Origin: Beggiatoa alba B18LD
GTDB lineage: Bacteria; Pseudomonadota; Gammaproteobacteria; Beggiatoales; Beggiatoaceae
Assembly (NCBI RefSeq): GCF_000245015.1
Contig: NZ_JH600070.1
Location: 1,101,184 to 1,165,183 of the forward strand
DNA: 64,000 nucleotides
Direction: 5' to 3'
Part shown: in pieces, positions 24,567-33,092 of the stretch
Layout: each line of letters starts with the position of its first letter
Position numbering within the stretch: position 1 is the stretch's first letter
The notes under the pieces: generated by a model
Told to the model about the DNA's origin: nothing
What the model saw: only the letters and a program-made list of their open reading frames with translations
Database searches by the model: none
Made by a program: the position numbers and the translations under genes

Positions 24567-25880
24567 ATGAGTACACAACCCATCATTAACTTAACGCCCG
24601 ATTACAAAGTTGCTGACATCGGTTTAGCCGCATGGGGACACAAAGAAATCGCCATTGCTGAAACCGAAATGCCCGGTTTAATGACGATTCGTAAAGAATA
24701 CGCGGCTCAAAAACCGTTAAAAGGCGCGCGGATTGCGGGTTGCTTACACATGACCATCCAAACCGCTGTTTTAATTGAAACCTTAGTCGAGCTTGGGGCT
24801 GAAGTCCGCTGGTCATCCTGCAATATCTTCTCAACCCAAGACCAAGCCGCCGCCGCGATTGCAGACCAAGGGATTCCCGTGTTTGCATGGAAAGGCGAAA
24901 CCGAAGCCGAATATGACTGGTGTGTAGAACAAACCATTTTCGGACCCAATGGCTGGCTACCCAACATGATTCTGGACGACGGTGGCGACTTAACCAAAGT
25001 CATGCACGAAAAATACCCCGACCTGTTAAAAGAAGTCAAAGGGATTACCGAAGAAACCACCACAGGCGTACATCGTCTGTATGAAATGTTCAAACAAGGC
25101 AAGCTAAAAGTCCCCGCGATTAACGTCAACGACTCCGTGACTAAATCCAAATTTGACAACCTCTATGGCTGCCGTGAATCCTTAGTCGACGGCATTAAAC
25201 GCGCAACTGATGTCATGATTGCGGGTAAAATCTGCGTCGTTTTAGGCTATGGCGACGTAGGCAAAGGCTGCGCCCAAGCCTTCCGTGGCTTAGGTGGCAC
25301 AGTATGGGTTACTGAAATTGACCCCATTTGCGCCTTACAAGCCGCGATGGAAGGCTATCGCATTGTCACCATGGATGATGCTGCTGCCTTAGGCGATATT
25401 TTCGTCACCACCACAGGCAACGTGCGCGTGATTACTCACGAACACATGCTAAAAATGAAAAATCAAGCCATTGTCTGCAATATCGGACATTTCGACTCTG
25501 AAATTGACATTGCCAGCTTACAAAAATACCAATGGGAAGAAATCAAACCCCAAGTCGACCACGTTATATTCCCTGATGGCAAACGCATCATCGTTTTAGC
25601 AAAAGGACGTTTAGTCAACTTAGGATGTGCAACAGGTCATCCGAGCTTCGTGATGTCCAACTCCTTCACTAACCAAGTGTTAGCCCAAATCGAGTTATGG
25701 AATCACCACGACAAATATGAAAATAAAGTTTACGTCTTACCCAAACACTTAGACGAAAAAGTTGCCCGCTTACACTTAGGACGTTTAGGCGCGAAACTGA
25801 CTGAACTGACCAGCGAACAAGCCAGCTATATCGGCGTACCCGTCACAGGTCCTTATAAACCTGAACATTATCGCTATTAA
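24567..25880 (+). CDS. ahcY: S-adenosylhomocysteinase
   Basis: 437 residues from ATG 24567, chosen because CAGGA lies about 8 bp upstream and the family start ([20 protein letters not shown]) follows; the 18-codon upstream extension has no SD. It hydrolyses S-adenosylhomocysteine to adenosine and homocysteine with tightly bound NAD+, removing a product that inhibits SAM-dependent methyltransferases. Landmarks are [16 protein letters not shown] (about 54-69), [26 protein letters not shown], the NAD-binding [14 protein letters not shown] (about 223-236) and the C-terminal [13 protein letters not shown], whose Lys and Tyr reach NAD in the tetramer. Completes the methionine cycle with metE and metK. 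A perfect terminator follows. Confidence 0.97.
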   Translation: MSTQPIINLTPDYKVADIGLAAWGHKEIAIAETEMPGLMTIRKEYAAQKPLKGARIAGCLHMTIQTAVLIETLVELGAEVRWSSCNIFSTQDQAAAAIADQGIPVFAWKGETEAEYDWCVEQTIFGPNGWLPNMILDDGGDLTKVMHEKYPDLLKEVKGITEETTTGVHRLYEMFKQGKLKVPAINVNDSVTKSKFDNLYGCRESLVDGIKRATDVMIAGKICVVLGYGDVGKGCAQAFRGLGGTVWVTEIDPICALQAAMEGYRIVTMDDAAALGDIFVTTTGNVRVITHEHMLKMKNQAIVCNIGHFDSEIDIASLQKYQWEEIKPQVDHVIFPDGKRIIVLAKGRLVNLGCATGHPSFVMSNSFTNQVLAQIELWNHHDKYENKVYVLPKHLDEKVARLHLGRLGAKLTELTSEQASYIGVPVTGPYKPEHYRY

Positions 25881-25928
25881 TTTGTACAATCCCTAAGCAG
25901 TCACTAAACGATTGCTAGACTTATAAGA

Positions 25929-25962
25929 CCTTGCAGAAAATAAATATCTGCAAGGTTTTATT
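25929..25962 (+). terminator. Intrinsic terminator after ahcY
   Basis: CCTTGCAGA (25929-25937) pairs perfectly with TCTGCAAGG (25947-25955) across a 9-nt loop, followed by TTTTATT. Confidence 0.9.
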
Positions 25963-26521
25963 GCTTATTAACCCTAGTTTTGCGAGAAAACAAAGATGAA
26001 AACATTGTCTGAATCAGGATTTTCAGAATTAACAGAATTTAAACCCCCTTAAACCAAAAATTTAAGGTGAATCGAATCATGCTTTTTAATTCTACCTGAG
26101 TTCGGCGAGTTTCTGTTAAAGAAACAACAGCTTGTCTGAATCAGAATTCACAAAATTTTCAGAATTAGCAGAATTAAAAAGCATGATTCATCTTACTTTT
26201 TGGTTTAAGGGGTTTAAATTCCGCTAATTCTGTTAATTCTGAAAATTCTGATTCAGACAAGGTTTTAATCTTGTCTGGTGAATTTTGATGAAAAACAAGA
26301 GAATAATCTCTGCCAGTCCGTCAACCCTTTTCGCGTGTTCCAACAGACCTGCTAGGTTTTGAAAACCTAGCAGGTCTCTGTTTTATTTTATAAAACTCGC
26401 CGAACTCAGGTTAATTCTGCTAATTCTGAAAATTCTGATTCAGACAAAAAAAGACCTGCTAAGTTTTGAAAACTTAGCAGGTCTCTGTTTTATTGATAAA
26501 ATCTCGTCGAGTTCGAGTTAA
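25963..26521. repeat. Large block of modular intergenic repeats
   Basis: This gap contains no gene. It has family-B modules at about 26010-26040, 26130-26175 and 26215-26260, then the linker CTTGTCTGGTGAATTTTGAT...CTCTGCCAGTCCGTCAACCC...GTGTTCC, and a palindrome (26346-26376) with the tail TCTGTTTTATTTTATAAAAC and CTCGCCGAACTCAGGTTA. A further B half and a second palindrome (26453-26483) follow. The part about 26255-26400 reappears as its reverse complement at about 56410-56560 with only a few differences, showing a mobile or recombining unit of about 150 bp or more. Confidence 0.9.
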
Positions 26522-27775
26522 TCAATCATATTTCCGAATATCATCAATGACTTTTCCATCACGGGCTAAGGTTTGGCATTTGACTAATTGCACCTTGCCT
26601 TTTAATTTACACACAACTTGCACACTATTTTCTAACGCGCTGGTTAATTCTGGCGTTTGTGCATTGTCTTTTACTTCACAATATAATGTCATGATGTCGT
26701 TAAAATTATCTCTATCAACCACTAAACGCGCATAGCTAACGGCTGGATGACGTTTAATCACTGCGTCTATTTGCTCAGGATGTACAAACATTCCTTTGAT
26801 TTTCGTCGTTTGGTCTGCACGTCCTAACCAACCTTTAATCCGTACATTAGTCCGCCCACAAGGGCTTGCTTCTGCTAAGACAGCGGATAAGTCTCCCGTT
26901 GCAAAGCGGATTAATGGGTATTCGGGGCATAAACTGGTAATCACGACTTCCCCAATTTCTCCCGTTGCAACAGGTTCACCCGTACCAGCTCGAACAATTT
27001 CTAAAATTAAGGCTTCGTCTAAAATTAACCCTTCTTTTGCAGAAGATTCATATGCAATCATGCCCAAATCAGCCGTTGCATAACATTGGTAAATATCAAT
27101 CCCTGCATTATTGATTTCGCGGCGTAAGCTGTTGGGTAAGGCTTCGCCTGAGACTAATGCCTTGCGTAAACAAGACACATCGGTGTTAAGTTCGCGGGCT
27201 TTTTCTAAAATGATTTTTAAAAAAGAAGGCGTTCCCGTGTAAGCATTAGGGCGAATATCCGTAATACTGCGTACTTGTTGCTCGGTTTGTCCTGTCCCTG
27301 CGGGAAAAACAGCACAGCCTAAGGCTTGCGCCCCGTCATCAAACATCCAGCCACCAGGGGTGAAATGATAGGATAAACAGTTGTGGACAATGTCACCTGT
27401 GCGAAATCCTGCCGCATATAACGCCCGCGCCATCCGCCAGAAATCGATACGTCGTGCTTCGGGTTCGTAAATAGGGCCTGGTGAGGAGAAAATACGGCGC
27501 ATTTGGCGCGGAAATAGGGCGGCAAGTCCGCCAAATGGGGGATTTTTTTCTTGTAGCGCAATCAGATTGCTTTTGCGGGTAATGGGTAATTGTGCAAGGG
27601 CTTGACGGTTAATAATGTCTGCCCCATTGATACCCGCTAAAATTTTGGCAAAACTGGCAGAATTTTGTTGGGCGTGGTGAATTTGACGGGGCAAGCTCGC
27701 AAAGAGGGTTAATTCACGAACATGCGGGTCTAAGGTTTCTAAATCATCATAAAATACGGAATGATGTTGTTGCAT
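26522..27775 (-). CDS. Phenylacetate-CoA-ligase-like AMP-forming enzyme
   Basis: 417 residues, the size of PaaK-type aryl-CoA ligases. ANL-superfamily traits: N-terminal fold with QLPITRKSNLIALQEKNPPFGGL, the phosphate loop read as IFSSPGPIYEP (replacing the more common SSGTTGxP), YTGTPSFLKIILEKA, ALVSGEALPNSLR, and the C-terminal hinge GWLGRADQTTKIKGMFVHPEQID. It should activate a carboxylic acid to an acyl- or aryl-CoA via an adenylate. The altered, Thr-poor phosphate loop is a family variant seen in ligases beside Liv-type transporters. It is last gene of a seven-gene operon with a branched-chain/aromatic acid ABC importer. Substrate unknown: phenylacetate is only one possibility. Confidence 0.87.
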   Translation of the reverse strand: MQQHHSVFYDDLETLDPHVRELTLFASLPRQIHHAQQNSASFAKILAGINGADIINRQALAQLPITRKSNLIALQEKNPPFGGLAALFPRQMRRIFSSPGPIYEPEARRIDFWRMARALYAAGFRTGDIVHNCLSYHFTPGGWMFDDGAQALGCAVFPAGTGQTEQQVRSITDIRPNAYTGTPSFLKIILEKARELNTDVSCLRKALVSGEALPNSLRREINNAGIDIYQCYATADLGMIAYESSAKEGLILDEALILEIVRAGTGEPVATGEIGEVVITSLCPEYPLIRFATGDLSAVLAEASPCGRTNVRIKGWLGRADQTTKIKGMFVHPEQIDAVIKRHPAVSYARLVVDRDNFNDIMTLYCEVKDNAQTPELTSALENSVQVVCKLKGKVQLVKCQTLARDGKVIDDIRKYD

Positions 27776-27808
27776 GGCATTCCTTCCCTTGTGAAACGTG
27801 AAACGGGG

Positions 27809-28639
27809 TTAAGCTAACCAGCGTTTCCGACGACGATAATGTTTAACATCCCGAAAACTCTTACGCCCATGTTTGCTTAAGCCTAAGTAGAATTCTTTAA
27901 CGTCTTCGTTTTCGCTTAGGGTTTTCGCATCGCCATCCATCACTACCCGCCCATTTTCTAAAATATAGCCGTAGTCGGCATAGCGTAAGGCAATGATAGT
28001 ATTCTGTTCAGCGAGTAGAAAACTCACTTTTTCTTGTTGGTTGAGTTCTTTAACGATGAGGAAAATTTCTTCGACTAATTGGGGGGCAAGTCCCATAGAG
28101 GGTTCATCGAGTAATATCATTTTAGGATTCGCCATCAGCGCACGCCCAATGGCAACCATTTGTTGTTCCCCACCAGAGGTGTAGCCTGCTTGACTTAAGC
28201 GACGGACTTTAAGGCGGGGGAAATAATGGTAAACCTTTTCTAAACTCTCACGTATTGCCGCGCGTCCATCGTGGCGAATATAAGAGCCTGTGAGCAGATT
28301 TTCTTCAACGGTTAAATGTCCAAAGCAACGTCGACCTTCCATCACTTGAATAATGCCACGTTTGACTAATTCCGCAGGGTTTAACTGGTCAACTTGTTCA
28401 TGGCGAAAAGAAATAGAGCCTTTTGTTACTTCTCCCCGCTCTACGCCTAATAAGTTAGAAATTGCCTTTAATGTCGTGGTTTTGCCTGCACCATTTGCAC
28501 CCAGTAAGGCAACGATACCACCTTCAGGGACTTCTAAAGAAACCCCTTTTAGTACCAGAATCACATGATCGTAAATCACTTCGACATTGTTGACAGACAG
28601 AAACAGAGAGGTATTCGTATCATTCATCATAGCTATCAT
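27809..28639 (-). CDS. livF: Liv-type ABC transporter ATP-binding protein (LivF)
   Basis: 276 residues. Walker A GANGAGKT at 47-54, signature YTSGGEQQMVAIGRAL (replacing LSGGQ), Walker B MILLDEPSMGLAP, D-loop and the H-loop region replaced by AEQNT, all typical of LivF/HAAT proteins. There is a basic C-terminal extension (GRKSFRDVKHYRRRKRW) longer than in E. coli LivF (237 aa). The start is uncertain: ATG codons also occur at residues 4 and 5 and no good SD is seen. Forms the cytoplasmic ATPase dimer with LivG and powers the LivH/LivM permease in the same operon. Confidence 0.93.
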   Translation of the reverse strand: MIAMMNDTNTSLFLSVNNVEVIYDHVILVLKGVSLEVPEGGIVALLGANGAGKTTTLKAISNLLGVERGEVTKGSISFRHEQVDQLNPAELVKRGIIQVMEGRRCFGHLTVEENLLTGSYIRHDGRAAIRESLEKVYHYFPRLKVRRLSQAGYTSGGEQQMVAIGRALMANPKMILLDEPSMGLAPQLVEEIFLIVKELNQQEKVSFLLAEQNTIIALRYADYGYILENGRVVMDGDAKTLSENEDVKEFYLGLSKHGRKSFRDVKHYRRRKRWLA

Positions 28640-28723
28640 GCGGGCTGGGCTGGCATCAATCTGATTTATTGTTAATCAATTGATTGAACGTTATAAATAG
28701 ACTAAACCAGCCGTGAAAGGGAT

Positions 28724-30061
28724 TTATAAAGAACTGCCGTCTTCCGCTTTGCAATCACGGGGCTTAACACCTTTTTCCGCCGCGTATTTTGCTGCTGATT
28801 CTTTGGTTAGTTGCATGGTCAATTCATAATCAGGTTCTATCCAATCACTGATATTGACCCATTTTGTCCCATCCCATTGCATAAAGCGGACTTTGCCACT
28901 GCCTTCATGATTTGCGCAAGAGGTTTTCATTGGGGATAAGAAACCTTCTGCTCCTAGTTCTTTAACCCGTGCTTCGGTTAAGTCTAAGTGTTCTAAGCCC
29001 CAACGTACTTGCTCGCCTGTTAAGGGTTTATTGCCAAATTTCGCTTGTGCCACACGAATGGCTTCAATATTTAAAATGCCGTGGATGATACCGCGATTGT
29101 AGTAGATTGAACCGATACGATTTTTATCAACTGTGCCTTTCCCTTTGTCATAAACATGTTTCATGACTTCTTTAATAACAGGGTAGTCCGTGCCAGCTGG
29201 ATGGAAACCAGCGGCAATAAAGCCTTTAGCGGCATCGCCTGCGGGCATCACATCTTCCTCTGAACCGCTCCACCAGACACCAACGATTTTTTCACGCGGG
29301 AAACCGATTTGCTTGGCTTCTTTCAGGGCGGTAGGATTCATAACCCCGAAACCGCGTAAGACGACCCAATCAGGAGCCATACGACGCACTTGTAACCACG
29401 TGGCTTTTTGTTCTAAACCAGGGTGAGCAACGGGGAAATGTTCCAGCGTAAACCCATATTTTTTCGCTTGTAACTCTAAAACGGGGATAGTTTCTTTACC
29501 ATAGCCAGAATCATGATAAACATGGGCAATTTTCTTACCCTTGAGTTTATCCATACCGCCTTCTTGTTGACCGATGAATTTAATTTTTGCGGTGGATTGA
29601 TTCCAATAAGTGGTTGTTAAAGGAAATACATAATCAAAAACGCTACCATCTAACGTATCAGAACGTCCATAACCGATAGAAACTAAAGGTACTTTATCCG
29701 TTGCCGCTCTATCCATCACCGCATAAATTTGTGGTGTGCCTAAGAAGTTAAACGCGGTAGCACCTGTTGCTCCTTGTTTTTTCAGGCGTTCATAACATTC
29801 AATTGCACGGTCTGCTTTATACGCCGTTTCGCACTCTTCCCAGACTAATTTAACCCCATTGACCCCGCCATCACGGTCATTAAGCATCTCCATGTAATCC
29901 ATGAACCCCCCAAAAACCGCAATGCCCGCTGCTGCATATGGGCCTGTGCGATAAATTGGAATGGGCATAAATTGTTCTTCAGCAGCAAACGTGCTGAAGC
30001 TGAAACCGCTAAACATAACCCCAGCCATTAAACTGGCAATGATTTTTTTGTGCATACGCAT
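28724..30061 (-). CDS. Periplasmic substrate-binding protein of Liv-type ABC transporter
   Basis: 445 residues with a signal peptide (MRMHKKIIASLMAGVMFSGFSFSTFAA, cleavage near residue 26). The Leu/Ile/Val-binding fold (type I periplasmic binding protein) follows. Landmarks are YMEMLNDRDGGVNGVKLVWEECETAY near 57-82, ECYERLKKQGATGATAFNFLGTP, and YHDSGYGKETIPVLE. There is an unusual Cys-containing end (TSCANHEGSGKVRF...KPRDCKAEDGSSL), suggesting a disulfide. It is larger than amino-acid-binding LivK (about 345 aa) and matches the branch associated with aromatic or short organic acids. The gap to livF (84 bp) and to livM (111 bp) leaves room for stem structures that may raise expression of this component relative to its neighbours. 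Confidence 0.92.
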   Translation of the reverse strand: MRMHKKIIASLMAGVMFSGFSFSTFAAEEQFMPIPIYRTGPYAAAGIAVFGGFMDYMEMLNDRDGGVNGVKLVWEECETAYKADRAIECYERLKKQGATGATAFNFLGTPQIYAVMDRAATDKVPLVSIGYGRSDTLDGSVFDYVFPLTTTYWNQSTAKIKFIGQQEGGMDKLKGKKIAHVYHDSGYGKETIPVLELQAKKYGFTLEHFPVAHPGLEQKATWLQVRRMAPDWVVLRGFGVMNPTALKEAKQIGFPREKIVGVWWSGSEEDVMPAGDAAKGFIAAGFHPAGTDYPVIKEVMKHVYDKGKGTVDKNRIGSIYYNRGIIHGILNIEAIRVAQAKFGNKPLTGEQVRWGLEHLDLTEARVKELGAEGFLSPMKTSCANHEGSGKVRFMQWDGTKWVNISDWIEPDYELTMQLTKESAAKYAAEKGVKPRDCKAEDGSSL

Positions 30062-30172
30062 AGCGTGTGAATCCTCCGTTTAGATGTAAATTGGGGATTA
30101 TCCCCTTGTTTTAATAATATAAATCAATGTCTGATTTTATGCGTTTAAAACTTGTTTAGCACGCCCTAAAAA

Positions 30173-31243
30173 TTAATGTGGAAACGGCCATAAACGCAGT
30201 TTTTCTTTAGTAATTACCCATAAACGCGCTAAACCATGCGGTTCAACAATTAAGAAGAAAATGATTAAAATCCCGAAAATCATCACTTCTAAATGCGCTA
30301 CCACATCTGCATTTAAGGTACTTCCAAATAAACTGGCGATAATATTTAAGAAAATTGGCAGTAAGACTATAAATGCAGCCCCTAAAAATGAGCCTAAAAT
30401 GCTGCCAACCCCGCCGATAATAATCATGAATAAGATTTGAAAAGACCCAGCCAGCGAAAAAGCATCGGCTTGTGCGTCTAAGGTGCGTAAATATAAAAAT
30501 GCCCACAAAGCCCCCGCAACGCCACAATAAAATGAGCTGACTGCAAAGGCTAATAGTTTGGTTTTTAACATCTTAATGCCTATCACTTCTGCCGCGACAT
30601 CCATATCTCGAATTGCCATCCATGCCCGCCCAATGTGACAACGCACCATATTTTTAGCGAGCAACGCCAGCAACGCGACAATGAGCAGGGTTAATAAATA
30701 GCGTTCCGTGACACTGCCGAACGTATGACCAAACATAATGATTTCAGGTGCGTTAATCACGCCAGAGGCATCATTATTGGAAAACCAGCTCACGCGATTG
30801 AGTAACCAAATGATGAAAAATTGCGCGGCGAGCGTTGCAACGGCTAGATAAAAACCTTTAATCCGTAAACTTGGCAAGCCAAATAATACCCCCACTAATG
30901 CCGCAACTAAGCCCGCTAAAATAAAATCAACAATCAGCGGTAAATATGGCATCCGCAAAGCGAAGTTATACGCCGTAAATGCACCCACTGCCATAAACGC
31001 AGCACTGCCTAATGAAAGCTGTCCCGCGTAACCCGTTAAAATATTTAGCCAAATAGCCGCAAGCGATAGAATTAAAAACGGTGTGAGGATTGACCCCATC
31101 CAATAATCTGTTGCAAATAAAGGCACGCCAATAAAAGCAACGGCTAATAACAGATATAAAGCAATACGGTCTTGTTGAATGGGGAAAATTGCTGAATCTT
31201 CAGCATAATGCGATTTAAATTGTCCTGTTTCACGATAAAACAT
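30173..31243 (-). CDS. livM: Liv-type ABC transporter permease (LivM)
   Basis: 356 residues, mostly membrane helices (about 8-10 predicted by eye between residues 28 and 345). Family signatures are ILTGYAGQLSLGSAAFMAVGAF (about 69-90), the EAA-like cytoplasmic loop WMAIRDMDVAAEVIGIKMLKTKLLAF (about 212-237), GVAGALWAFLYLRTLDAQADAFSLAGS and IGGVGSILGSFLGAAF. Inner-membrane partner of LivH. Starts 12 bp after livH stops, so translation is closely coupled. The sequence is canonical with nothing missing. Confidence 0.93.
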   Translation of the reverse strand: MFYRETGQFKSHYAEDSAIFPIQQDRIALYLLLAVAFIGVPLFATDYWMGSILTPFLILSLAAIWLNILTGYAGQLSLGSAAFMAVGAFTAYNFALRMPYLPLIVDFILAGLVAALVGVLFGLPSLRIKGFYLAVATLAAQFFIIWLLNRVSWFSNNDASGVINAPEIIMFGHTFGSVTERYLLTLLIVALLALLAKNMVRCHIGRAWMAIRDMDVAAEVIGIKMLKTKLLAFAVSSFYCGVAGALWAFLYLRTLDAQADAFSLAGSFQILFMIIIGGVGSILGSFLGAAFIVLLPIFLNIIASLFGSTLNADVVAHLEVMIFGILIIFFLIVEPHGLARLWVITKEKLRLWPFPH

Positions 31244-31255
31244 GGCTGAATGCTC

Positions 31256-32161
31256 CTAAACGCGGTCGATATGTCGTTCACCAAATAACCCTTCGGGACG
31301 GAATAATAAGAACAGCATCGCTAACATGTACGGAAACCATTCTTGTATCCCACCGCCCACGTAAGAACCGACATACACTTCAGCCAATTTCTCCGTAGAA
31401 CCAATGATTAAACCGCCAATAATCGCCCCTGGAATAGAGGTAAATCCACCGAGTATCAGCACAGGTAAGGCTTTTAAAGCAACTTGCGTTAAGCTGTATT
31501 GCACGCCTAAGCGTGACCCCCAAAGTAATCCCGTCACCAGCGCGACAATGCCTGCGACTGACCAAACAATCACCCAAATATGTTGTAAAGGAATGCCGAC
31601 AGATAAAGCGGCTTGATGGTCGTCTGCAACCGCCCGTAATGCCCGCCCAACACGGGTTTTATTAAAAAATAACACTAATAAGACGACTAAAGTACCTGCA
31701 ATCAATGCGGCGACGAGGTCAAAGATGCTGATATACATCCCCGTGTGATTGATAAGAAATTCAACAGGCGATTCAGAAATTCCCAAATCTAAGCCCCGCA
31801 CTTCTGAGCCCCAAACCAATTGCGCAAAGCCATCGAGAAAAAAAGCAAGCCCAATGGTTGCCATAAAAAGAGTAATTGGTGGTTGATTGACCAGCGGACG
31901 CAAGACTAAACGCTCAGTGAGAATAGCAACGACCAGCATAATGACCAAAGTCAGGGCGATGGCAGTCCAGATGCTTAAGCCTTTTTCTAATAAACCAACA
32001 TAAGTGAGTGCAGCAAAGAACACCATCGCTCCTTGCGCAAAATTGAGGACACCAGAGGCTTTATAAATTAACACAAAACCTAAAGCGACTAAGGCGTACA
32101 TCACGCCTGATAATAAGCCTGAAATCAGCACTTCGAAGAAAAACGCTATTTCTCCAGCCAC
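31256..32161 (-). CDS. livH: Liv-type ABC transporter permease (LivH)
   Basis: 301 residues, the usual length for LivH. About eight membrane helices; signatures GLLSGVMYALVALGFVLIYKASGVLNFAQGAMV (15-47), the cytoplasmic loop GRALRAVADDHQAALSVGIPLQHIWVIVW (about 172-200) and ILGGFTSIPGAIIGGLIIGSTEKLAE near 240. Inner-membrane channel half, paired with LivM. It lies 125 bp downstream of livG, the largest gap within the operon apart from those around the binding protein, and has an AAGGAG-type SD (complement of CTCCTT near 32170). Confidence 0.93.
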   Translation of the reverse strand: MAGEIAFFFEVLISGLLSGVMYALVALGFVLIYKASGVLNFAQGAMVFFAALTYVGLLEKGLSIWTAIALTLVIMLVVAILTERLVLRPLVNQPPITLFMATIGLAFFLDGFAQLVWGSEVRGLDLGISESPVEFLINHTGMYISIFDLVAALIAGTLVVLLVLFFNKTRVGRALRAVADDHQAALSVGIPLQHIWVIVWSVAGIVALVTGLLWGSRLGVQYSLTQVALKALPVLILGGFTSIPGAIIGGLIIGSTEKLAEVYVGSYVGGGIQEWFPYMLAMLFLLFRPEGLFGERHIDRV

Positions 32162-32286
32162 GTGAAATTTCTCCTTGATTTTGATGGATTCTTCCGCGCA
32201 ATTAGTTTTTTTATTGAAGCGGTGCGCGAATGATTTTGTAAATTTTTATTGTTTTAAAGACAGTATGATATTGTAACAACTTGGCT

Positions 32287-33078
32287 TTAATGGGAATTTC
32301 CTAAATATGCCTCGATAACTTCAGGATTATTCCGCACTTCATCAGGCGTACCATCGCCAATTTTGCGCCCATAATCCAACACGACCACTCTGTCAGAAAT
32401 ATCCATCACGACCCCCATATCATGTTCAATCAGCACAATCGTTGTGCCAAATTCATCATTAACATCAAGGATAAAACGACACATATCCTCTTTTTCCTCG
32501 ACGTTCATGCCTGCCATGGGTTCATCCAACAATAACAATTCAGGTTCAGCCGCTAACGCACGGGCAAGTTCTACCCGTTTTTGTAAGCCATAAGGCAAGC
32601 GACCAACAGGGGTTTTACGAATCGATTCAATACGTAAAAAGTCGATAATTTCCTCAACTTTTCGCCGATGCTCGATTTCTTCCCGTCTTGCCGCGCCTAA
32701 ATAAAAGGCTTGTAAGAGAAAATTACTTTTCATCTTTAAACAACGCCCTGTCATGATGTTATCTAAGACGCTCATTCCTTTAAATAACGCAATGTTTTGA
32801 AAGGTACGGGCAATACCTTGTTGCGCTGCCTCATGCGCTTTCATCTTCGCACGTGTTTGTCCCTTATACGTGATTTTGCCCTCTTGTGGATGATAAACGC
32901 CATTAATCACGTTTAACATGGAACTTTTACCCGCACCATTAGGGCCAATAATCGCTAAAATCTCATGCTCTTTGACGGAAAAGCTAATATTGGTTAATGC
33001 CTTAACACCACCAAAGCTCAAGCTAATGTTGTCCACACTTAACAGCGTTTCGCCGATTCTTCTGCCTGTGACTGCCAT
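32287..33078 (-). CDS. livG: Liv-type ABC transporter ATP-binding protein (LivG)
   Basis: 263 residues. Walker A GPNGAGKS at 45-52, Q-loop near TFQNIALF, signature LPYGLQKRVELARALA, Walker B LLLLDEPMAGM and the C-terminal IEHDMGVVMDISDRVVVLDYGRKIGDGTPDEV, which is the LivG-specific H-loop block. Cytoplasmic ATPase partner of LivF. It starts 15 bp after the acyl-CoA synthetase gene ends, linking transport with CoA activation. Confidence 0.94.
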   Translation of the reverse strand: MAVTGRRIGETLLSVDNISLSFGGVKALTNISFSVKEHEILAIIGPNGAGKSSMLNVINGVYHPQEGKITYKGQTRAKMKAHEAAQQGIARTFQNIALFKGMSVLDNIMTGRCLKMKSNFLLQAFYLGAARREEIEHRRKVEEIIDFLRIESIRKTPVGRLPYGLQKRVELARALAAEPELLLLDEPMAGMNVEEKEDMCRFILDVNDEFGTTIVLIEHDMGVVMDISDRVVVLDYGRKIGDGTPDEVRNNPEVIEAYLGNSH

Positions 33079-33092
33079 TGTTTCGCATCCTC